Position numbers and translations under genes: made by a program
Source: Raphanus sativus
Taxonomy: Eukaryota > Streptophyta > Magnoliopsida > Brassicales > Brassicaceae
Reading direction: 5' to 3'
Length of the DNA: 64,000 nt
Assembly: GCF_000801105.2 (NCBI RefSeq)
Contig: NC_079519.1
Coordinates: 31,657,288 to 31,721,287 of the forward strand
The notes under the pieces: generated by a model
The model's input: the letters and a program-made list of their open reading frames with translations, nothing else
Databases searched by the model: none
Told to the model about the DNA's origin: nothing
Shown here: positions 56,201 to 64,000 of the stretch, piece by piece
Layout of the letters: every line of letters begins with the position of its first letter
Position numbering within the stretch: position 1 is the stretch's first letter

Positions 56201-56881
56201 CTTACTAAGGCTTTACCCTCAGTTGTGGAATTTGAGCGACAGAGCGGTGAGGTTGTGGAAGTCTCAGTTAGTTACCCTTGGGTGCCGCCCACTTGCTCGC
56301 ATTGTAAGGAGATGGGGCATATTGTGCGCAACTGTCTCACGTATACTCCACCGCCTCCTGAAAAAGATCCAGACTTGTCAACTAAAACGCCTCGCAAGGA
56401 GCCCAAACTGAAAGGAAAAATGTACAGACCTGTAGTGGTACCTGATCCTGTTGCGGAGGTACCTATTCCTATTGCGGAGGTGGCTTCTTTGGTTCCTCTG
56501 GCTTCCTGCTCCACCAGTCAGGACCCCTCCTCTCACCCTATTCACAACCCTCTTCTCCCCTCACCTATGGATTTCACCCTTTCAAAGAACCCTTTTAACC
56601 TTTTATCCTCTCCCGATCCTGTCCCTAGACCCTCTCTTAAACGCTCTCGTTCATCACCAACTCTTTCCCCTCCTTTATCTGCAAATCCTAACCCTTTTAA
56701 AAACTCTGTCCCTTTAGCCATCTCTTTCCCCTCTTCCACTGAACCCCCAACCCCTTCTTCTTCTAGGCCTTCCCCTTTTGTACCTCTTCCCCCCTCTACC
56801 TCTTCTAACCCTTTTGATGTCCCTAACTTTTTGGTTACTAAGGATTCCTCAGCTAATGTGGGTCCTCCTCTTCTATCCTAA
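56190..56881 (+). pseudogene. LINE-C ORF1 C-terminal part
   Basis: Continues from the truncation point through SYPWVPPTCSHCKEMGHIVR and NC, a CCHC zinc knuckle, then a Pro/Ser-rich tail to a stop at 56879-56881. An ATG at 56114 is in frame, but the residues before the LINE homology come from flanking DNA including a 30-base tandem repeat, so it is not the natural start. The stop codon overlaps the ORF2 start as TAATG. Confidence 0.85.
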
Positions 56882-59800
56882 TGAGTGCTAAGCTATTTTT
56901 TTGGAATGTCCGTGGCATTAATGAGCCGGACAAGCACAGGCCTTTTGTTTCTTGGCTTCAATGCCATAAGCCTTTATTCGGAGCTATTCTCGAAACTCAT
57001 GTTAAAGAACCTTATTTGAAACCCCTTTTAGCCCATCTTTGCCCTGGCTGGTCCTTCTGTTCTAACCACTCTGCTGATCCTGACGGGCGTATCATCATCA
57101 TTTGGAGAGATACAGTCAGAGTCAGTGTTGTCTCTCAATCTCGACAATGCATCACTTGTTTGCTGACTATCCCTAACTCCCCACCGTTCTACTATTCTGC
57201 GGTTTATGCTTCTAATCTTGGTGAAGAGAGAGCAGATTTATGGGTGGAGCTGATAAACCTGGAGGCAACTCTAAATCTGGATGCTCACTGCTGGTTTGTG
57301 GGGGGAGACTTTAACCAAATTCTACACCCCAATGAGCATTCTGGACATGATGGATCTGGTCCCGATACTCAAATGTACCAATTCCAAGATTGCCTTCTTC
57401 AAGCTGGGATCTTTGATCTTAGATACCTGGGGCCTAGTCATACTTGGTCAAACAAGCAGCCGTCTGATCCTATAGCCAAGAAGCTTGATCGGTTACTTGT
57501 CAATAGCCCCTCCATTTCTGCTTTTCCTAACGCCACAGCTACCTTCCTTCCTCCCCTTATCTCTGACCATGCACCCTGTATCCTTGACTTAGCCTATACC
57601 TTGCCCATTGCTGGTACCAAACCCTTTAAATTTCCCAACTATCTCACAAAGCACCCCAACTTCGTCCAGCTAATGCAATGTGCCTGGATTCAAGCCGGAA
57701 CCGAATGTCAGACTCTGACCCAATTATGTTGGAAACTAAAACAGATAAAGAGAGATCTCAAAAAAATAAACAGAGAGAATTTTTCTAATATTCAGGAGAG
57801 AGTTTCTGAAACTTACAGTTTGTTGCAAAGTGTGCAGGTACTAGCGCTTCAATCCCCTTCGGAACAGACCTTCCAAGCTGAGAGAGATTTACATCAGAAA
57901 TGGTCCTTCCTGCGTTGCATTGAAGAAATTTATTTTAGACAAAAATCTAGGATAAATTGGCTTAGAGAAGGGGATCTCAATACTACTTACTTTATGCGGA
58001 TCTGTCAAGTCAGGGCTAGCTATAACGCTATTCGAGCTTTCATGACTCCCTCAGGCATCTGGATAACAGACCCAATAGAGATGAGTATTCATGCTGTGTC
58101 GCACTTTGGTTCTGTCCTTTCTCCGTCCTCTCTCCCTTGCTCAAGAGTTTACTCGCCACCAGACTGGTTTTTGGACTTGACTGGATTTCGCGTTTCTGCA
58201 GAAACTGCTCAGCTTATGCTCTCTGTGCCAACACAATCCGAGATTCAGGCAATGTTTTTCAGGCTTAATCCTAATAAGGCTCCAGGGCCAGATGGTCTAA
58301 CCTCAGGGTTCTTCAAGGGAGCATGGTCAGTTGTTGGTGAGGAAACTACTGCGTCTATATTGCACTTCTTTGCCTCAGGTTTTCTTCCCTCAACGGCCAA
58401 TGCCACCATCTTGTCTATGGTACCTAAGTTTCCAGGGGCAACAAAAGTATCAGACTTCAGGCCGATCTCCTGTCTCAATACCATTTATAAAGTAATCTCT
58501 AGACTTTTGGTAAAGCGCCTAAAGCCTATGCTACCTAGCTTAATTCTTCCTAGTCAAACGGCGTTTGTAAAGGACAGGCTGCTTCTTGAGAACACAAATC
58601 TTGCGAGTGAACTTATTAATGGCTACCATCGAAACAAAGGGAAGAAGAAAATTACCATCAAAGTTGACATTGCAAAGGCCTTTGATACACTGTCGTGGGA
58701 TTTCCTGTTTGCTTGTCTGACGGGTATGGACCTTCCACCGCTATTCATCTCCTGGCTTCGTGCCTGTATCTGTACGCCAAGTTTCATGGTTGGTTATAAC
58801 GGAATGGTAAATGGTTATTTCAAGGGTAAGAGAGGCTTGAGGCAAGGTGATCCGCTGTCACCTTATTTGTTTGTTATAGCAATGAATTGTCTATCTTTTA
58901 TGCTAAATAAGGCGGTAGTAGCAAACAAGCTCAAGTTTCATGCAAAATGTGAGAAAGCAAAGTTGACGCACCTTTCATTCGCGGATGACCTCCTGATCTT
59001 CATCGACGGTTCGATTGAGTCTGTCCAAAACGTTCTCATGATCCTCCGTGAATTTGAGAACAGGTCAGGCCTCGCTGTGAGTCTCCAAAAGACATCCTTC
59101 TTTGCCTCAGGAATGGACCAGGAAGAAATTGATACGATTCAAGCCTCAACAGGAATGTCTCACGGTTCACTTCCTTTCCGCTACCTTGGAGTCCCTCTCA
59201 ACTCGAGGAAGCTCTCTCTGGCCAACTGTGGGGTATTACTGCAGCAAATCAAAACTAAGTTCAACTCTTGGTCGGTAAAATCTCTCTCTTTCTCGGGTCG
59301 CTTACTTTTAATAAAAACGGTGATCTCCGGCATTACTACATTCTGGTGCTCTTCTTTCATTCTGCCAAACGCCTGCATCAACAAAATCAACTCAATGTGT
59401 AGTACTTTCTTGTGGAAGGGGGATATTGAGTCTAGGAATTCGGCCAGAGTGGCTTGGGACAAAGTTACGCTTACCCAAGAACAGGGAGGACTGGGTGTTA
59501 AGGATCTCTACATATGGAACCGTTCTTGTTGCATGAGACTAATCTGGATGCTATTCTTCCGGCCTGACTCGGTGTGGGTTTCCTGGTTCAAAGAAGTCAT
59601 ACTCAAAGGCTCAGAGCACAACTACTGGACAACCAAACCAAGCAACTCTTTCTCTTGGTTGGCAAATAAATTATTAAAGATGAAAAATGTTGTGTATCCA
59701 CTTATCTGTCTTCGATTGCAGAATGGAGAATCGGCTAGGTTCTGGTTTGATAATTGGTCCCCGTTTGGGTGCCTCTATGACTACTTGCAAGGTGCTACAT

Positions 59801-60528
59801 CTCGACTAGGGATCCCACTCCACGCCACGGTCTCGTCTCTCCTCAGGAACGGGGTCTGGCTCCTCCCTCCAGCACGCTCCGACAACCAGCTACAGCTTCT
59901 CTCCTTCCTGACAACAGTTAATCTTAATGATGATGCGGACTACTTTGAATGGGAAATACAAGGGAACACAACTAACCGATTCTCTACGGCTGATGTTTAT
60001 CACTATCTATGTGGAAGTAAAGCGACAGTGCAGTGGGCATCGGCGATTTGGGCGAAGAAAGGCATCCCAAGGCATGACTTCCATGGATGGCTCGTAGTCC
60101 TTGATCGTCTACCTACTCGGGATCGGATGTTGGGATGGGGGCTGCAAGTAAGTCCTCTCTGCCTGCTCTGCAACTCCTCTGCTGAATCACGATCTCATCT
60201 CTACATGGATTGCAACTTTAGTTATGACCTTTGGTGCCTTGCTGCTTCTCGATGCAACATCTAACCGTATCGCTCTTGGACAGCTCTACTTGACCAGATG
60301 ATGTCTCTAACTTCTTCTCGATCATCGAACCTCCTCACGCTACTTGTGTGGAAATCGGTGATGTATTGGGTCTGGCATGAAAGAAACCAGAGACTGCATG
60401 TAGGAGCTTTTAGGAACACAGACTCTCTGTTTAAAACTATAGACCACCAAATCAGGAATCGCATTCAGAGCTTTAGAGAGACAAGTCCCAGGATGGCTTC
60501 CCTGATGATGCAACAATGGATTGGCTGA
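56881..60528 (+). pseudogene. LINE-C ORF2: endonuclease and reverse transcriptase, one premature stop
   Basis: Reads MSAKLFFWNVRGINEP, GGDFNQI and SDHAP (endonuclease), then NPNKAPGPDGL, DFRPISCLNT, KVDIAKAFDTLSWDFL, GLRQGDPLSPYLFVIAM, FADDLLIF and RYLGVPL (reverse transcriptase), and CLLCNSSAESRSHLYMDC (zinc-binding region). A TAA at 60262-60264 interrupts the frame after RCNI. The same frame then continues as PYRSWTALLDQMM to the natural end MMQQWIG at 60526-60528, matching MMQQWFA at the end of LINE-B. Only the last 88 residues lie beyond the stop, and the catalytic domains are complete. The ORF overlaps the ORF1 stop by one base. Confidence 0.92.
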
Positions 60529-60804
60529 TCTCTCTCCCCTCAAATCACTCTTCACCGCTTCGACTTCTCCGCTTCTCAAACTATCGTAATGCTCTTTTGG
60601 AATCAAATCAGTACTGGGCCAAGATGGGCTGCTTAACCATGGTTTTTACACAATTCACTTGGGCTTGTTTCACTTAAGGTTCTTTATTCATGTTTTGTAT
60701 TGGGCTACGCCCTAAAACCATAGCTCCAAAGGCTTGTATTTTTTTTTCTTTTTTTCTGCAGTTTATTAATGAAAGCCAGTTTCAAAAAAAAAAAAAAAAA
60801 AAAA

Positions 60805-62660
60805 TCTTTCTCTCTCTCTTATATAGATGTTCACATGCACACAATAGATATGTCTTTACATATAACTATCCGTTGGTTAAAGATCTTCACATGCATATAT
60901 ACTCCAAGTCTCCAACTAATTTTACGTACAATTTTTTTTGATAATTTCCTCAATCCAACTAAACATCAATATCAGTGCATCGATTGGTGTTGAGTCGAAT
61001 CTAGTATAAATGGTGTGAGAAGGCTTAATTTGATGTGGGGTATAATCTCTAAAACTAAATACATTATAGCCATGGTTTGATGTTCGTCGACGTTGTTTGA
61101 CCAAAAAAAAAAGATGTTTGTAGACGTTATTGTAAAGGTGTAAATATTTCAGGTGGGAGTGATCTCGTAGTTGAATGTAATTTTCGTGTTACAAGAAAGA
61201 AAAGTATATAAGTTATTATTAGGTAAAACTCAAAAGAAAAAACTCTAGCGTGATGGAATAGTTTTTATTGATTTATTTTAGAGTACTCTTTATTTTATTT
61301 TGGATTTTAATTGCTTAGGTTTTGACGTTTTGTTGTGGCTAGCTTTTAGCTTTTCTTTTCTTTTTGAACGAGATTTTAGCTTTTCTAAAAAAACAAAGTT
61401 GAATGGCAATCTGATCGGTAAGAGGTGTAACTAGATCCTTGTTTTGACTATTGTCTTAAAAAATTGACTAGTCAGATGGGTTTTAGCTAATTTATTAGTT
61501 TTTTATACTTTTAAAAAGCTATTAAAATGAATAAATATTTTATCAATAAAATAGAAAAATAATTTTTTCAAACTATTAAAATATTATATAACATTGTTTT
61601 CTAACTATTAAAATATTATATAAGATTGGTACATAATACATCAAACTGACCATTTAAAATGCGTATATATAGATTTTTGATGATTTTTTTTACCAATGTA
61701 AATGCATATATACTTTCTGGTTGTGGTTCTTTTGTTATTCAAGAAAGTTACAAACAGTATCTGCGGAAATGTTTTTCTAAAGTTTTGTAGGTTAATTAAT
61801 TCTGGTTAAAAATAGTCAGTGAGAGGTTTGACTAACAGTAGTACAGTACTGTAACCAAAGGAGTCCACACGGACAATACATTTTAAGCGTGGAGGAAACA
61901 AAGAACGTACTTGTCGTTCCAAATCCTTTCAACTTTCTACGTTACCCATTACCCAATAGGCCAATACCCACCAATATCCATTAAATCAAAAGTAGGTTAT
62001 ATTTCCACATATAGTCATATTAGTAATATTGTATTCGTCGTATACATATACTTCAATATCAACTACAAGATTAACTACCAATTCATCTTGATTAGGTTTG
62101 AAGTTTCAGGTCTCTTGCTAGCTCACTTTCAAAAGGCAATCACTGGTCACTAATACATTAACCATGTATTAGAGTCACTATTTACGAAAATAATTTCGTC
62201 TCCCCGTAATGTGAATTGCTATACATATAATACTAACCAATTATGTTCAATCAATAATTGGATATACATGTGTCGTTTTGTAGCAATGTTAGTCAGGTAA
62301 CTCCATCCATCATATCAGGATAGATACGTTTAATTAGAAAAGTAAATAAACAAATAGTTATAAGTTCTACCAGCAGCTTTTAAAACAAAAAGACAACAAA
62401 TAATGATATAGACTAAGGTTATAAAAGCAACAAGAACCACCCAACCAACATTAAATTTTATTCTTTTACAGATTGAATATAAACATCACTCCCCGTTGCT
62501 AAAAGAAAAGAATATAAACATCACTCCCTCTCTTCTCACTCACACAATATTTTTACATATATATATTTATATGTCCCCGTATGATTTCAATAGCTGTATC
62601 AACCTTCTCTCTTTGAAACACTAAACCTCTCTCTCTCTCTCTCTCTCTCTTTTTAGTACC
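60805..62660 (+). promoter_or_regulatory. Upstream region of SNEEZY
   Basis: AT-rich DNA with no gene. The last 100 bases form the leader: a TATATATATATTTATATG stretch near 62556-62573 could serve as TATA region, and a (CT)n run at 62627-62651 lies just before TTTTTAGTACCATG. CT-rich leaders are common in plant genes. Confidence 0.5.
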
Positions 62661-63131
62661 ATGTCGAGTAAACGAACTAGGATGGTCGAGAAAAGTAACA
62701 ACAAGAGACAGCGAGTGGACCTCGTTTCCGAGTTCTCCATCAACGACCACCATGACGTGCTAGTAGAAATCCTACGGCGACTAGACGGCCCTTCTCTATG
62801 TTCAGCCGCTTGCGTGTGCCGTCTTTGGTCGGCTGTGGCTCGTAACGACTCAATATGGGAAGAGCTTTGTTTCCGGCAAGTGTCACCACGACCTTCACTT
62901 TCCATACGCTCCATTGTGTCGGCTCTCGGTGGCTACCGACGTCTCTACTTCCTTTGCATCCGTCCCGTCCTTGAACGACTCCCCAAGATTATTTGGAGCC
63001 GAGACCAGCTTCAGCTCTCGCTCTCTCTTTACTGTGTCCACTATTACGAGCGACTTTACGTCGGTGCGTGGCTTGGAGACGCGCCACCTTCTTCGCTCAT
63101 GTTCCTCCGGAAGCCCGTCAACGTCGTCTGA
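62661..63131 (+). CDS. SNE: F-box protein SNEEZY (SLEEPY2-like)
   Basis: Single-exon frame of 156 residues, the size of Arabidopsis SNE (At5g48170). After a short basic N-terminus (MSSKRTRMVEKSNNKRQRVD) comes the F-box, about residues 29-72: NDHHDVLVEILRRLDGPSLC, VCRLWSAVARNDSIWEELCF. The C-terminal domain, with SALGGYRRLYFLCIRPVL, LQLSLSLYCVHYYERLYVGA and LMFLRKPVNVV, is the SLY1/SNE-type substrate-binding part. In Arabidopsis the protein is the F-box subunit of an SCF ubiquitin ligase that acts on DELLA repressors, promoting gibberellin responses, and overlaps SLY1. Start and stop are unambiguous and no defect is seen. Confidence 0.95.
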   Translation: MSSKRTRMVEKSNNKRQRVDLVSEFSINDHHDVLVEILRRLDGPSLCSAACVCRLWSAVARNDSIWEELCFRQVSPRPSLSIRSIVSALGGYRRLYFLCIRPVLERLPKIIWSRDQLQLSLSLYCVHYYERLYVGAWLGDAPPSSLMFLRKPVNVV

Positions 63132-63484
63132 TAAGTCTTCTTGCCGGAACGGCCTATAATAAATTATTAGTTTCGAAGACTGTATTCTTTATCATATTCT
63201 TATTATTATTATCTGCTCGGATTTGTTATGAAATCATTTCCTTTTATCACCTTCATTACAAGATTTTGATTAATAAACGAGGGATCTTCTCCTTTTTTTT
63301 TCTCACTCTCACTTTATTTTTTCCCTATATACTGCCAAGTGCCAACGTTTAGCTATTTTTAGTGTTTTGTCTCTTTTGCTTTTCTTTTTTCTTTTAGACA
63401 AACATCTAAAGTTCACACTTCATTGATTTTGCTTTTTGGTTTAATGCGGAAAAAATTGTTTCGTTGAACATTTACTACTTCTCC

Positions 63485-63525
<41 letters not shown>

Positions 63526-64000
63526 AAAAAAACAGCAAAAGTACATAAAGAACCAGAGAAAAAAATAGTAAGTTAAAGTTTGTTTGATTTTTTTTTAATG
63601 TAATTGTAAATGATAAACAAAATTGAATTTTTATAGTAAAATATTAACTAACAGCAAAAGAAGTCTTAGAAGAATTTCAGTGAAAACCAGTCTAATTGTA
63701 ATGGAACGGGGGAAGCTATACATTACAAAGACCACAAAAAGTCGAGTGCTATCCTTTTTGGGGAGAGTTTGGCTCCAATGGATGGTTATGTGTGCAATGT
63801 CAAAGGCGACAAAAGAAGAGTTGGATGATTTCATGCGAACTAAAATACTCATACCTTAAAATAGTTTAGGCTCGTAATACTTGTACCGTGATAATCTTAT
63901 GACGAACAAAACATAAATGAAAAATGTCACAATACCGTCTTCTCAAAAACCAAAATACTCAAAAGTTCTAAACATGTGTGCATCAATCCACCATATCATC
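63132..64000. other. Downstream region of SNEEZY
   Basis: AT-rich 3' flank, with ATTAATAAACGAG near 63270 as a possible polyadenylation signal. It contains the poly-C run. A plus-strand frame at 63623-63859 has no recognised family, and I do not call it a gene. Confidence 0.5.
63486..63523 (+). repeat. Poly-C run of 38 bases
   Basis: Thirty-eight consecutive C followed directly by nine A. Long C homopolymers are rare in plant DNA. It may be real (forming i-motif or quadruplex structures) or an assembly artefact. Confidence 0.9.

Larger units (their letters stand above)
56190..60804 (+). mobile_element. 5'-truncated LINE (LINE-C), same family as LINE-B
   Basis: Homology to LINE-B starts inside ORF1 at about 56190 (VDLTKALPSVVEF, compare VDLTQPLPDVVEF) and ends with a poly-A run at 60784-60804. 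Protein similarity to LINE-B is clear along the whole length, but the nucleotide sequences are well diverged, so the copies are not recent sisters. No convincing target duplication was found around the ends. Confidence 0.92.

Noticed and set aside
60690..60993. Frames spanning the LINE-C poly-A tail
   Set aside because: Poly-Lys stretches are translations of the poly-A tail.
63623..63859. 78-aa frame at the right edge
   Set aside because: No recognisable domain, no supporting promoter or splice evidence; surrounding sequence is AT-rich flank.

Overview
This is nuclear DNA from a flowering plant, almost certainly a Brassicaceae species. Genes are split by GT-AG introns, the background is AT-rich, and the window is dominated by plant transposable elements (a Tat-type Ty3 LTR element, LINEs, Helitrons, CACTA, hAT, a SINE). 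The recognisable single-copy genes, in order, are a DUF868 protein, an RRP15-like ribosome biogenesis protein, a cytosolic acetyl-CoA acetyltransferase (AACT2-like) and the F-box protein SNEEZY. From memory, these match the order of Arabidopsis thaliana At5g48270, At5g48240, At5g48230 and At5g48170, so I read the window as a collinear block swollen by transposons. No prokaryotic feature, CRISPR array or operon is present.

Layout. 1-6869: 3' half of a decayed Ty3/gypsy element of the Tat type (broken integrase, A42 tract, 116-bp tandem repeat, antisense spliced ORF, 62-bp tandem repeats, 3' LTR). 6959-8365: 3' exons of a PHD-finger plus telobox-Myb gene whose 5' part is cut off by, or lies beyond, that element. 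9261-10223: intact intronless DUF868 gene. 10665-20438: a 4.26-kb unit repeated two and a fraction times in tandem. Each full unit carries RRP15 exons 4-8 (minus strand) joined to a small secreted S-protein-homolog (SPH) gene. The third, partial unit is the 3' half of the real RRP15 gene (19872-21745, minus, 8 exons, 319 aa).

22268-36121: a transposon jungle bracketed by CACTA-type ends. It holds a SINE with a 22-23-bp target duplication, several Helitron ends, degenerate telomere-like repeats, and a hAT-type MITE with an exact 8-bp target duplication. 36574-40537: a fourth, diverged copy of the SPH locus. Its leader is split by a 1,635-bp Helitron whose empty site is preserved in the tandem units, so the insertion can be read to the base. 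41175-43375: intact AACT2-like gene, 12 coding exons, 404 aa.

44188-60804: three LINE insertions. The first is 5'-truncated with a 16-bp target duplication. The second is full length with a 15-bp target duplication, an intact 1216-aa ORF2 and a frameshifted ORF1. The third is truncated in ORF1 with a single stop in ORF2. 62661-63131: SNEEZY F-box gene. A 38-base poly-C run lies at 63486.

The host genes do not form a pathway. AACT2 makes acetoacetyl-CoA for the mevalonate route, SNE acts in gibberellin signalling through DELLA turnover, RRP15 acts in pre-60S ribosome assembly, and SPH proteins are secreted with mostly unknown roles. The most informative structures are the chimeric RRP15/SPH tandem array and the occupied/empty Helitron site. 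I found no convincing wholly new biological system.
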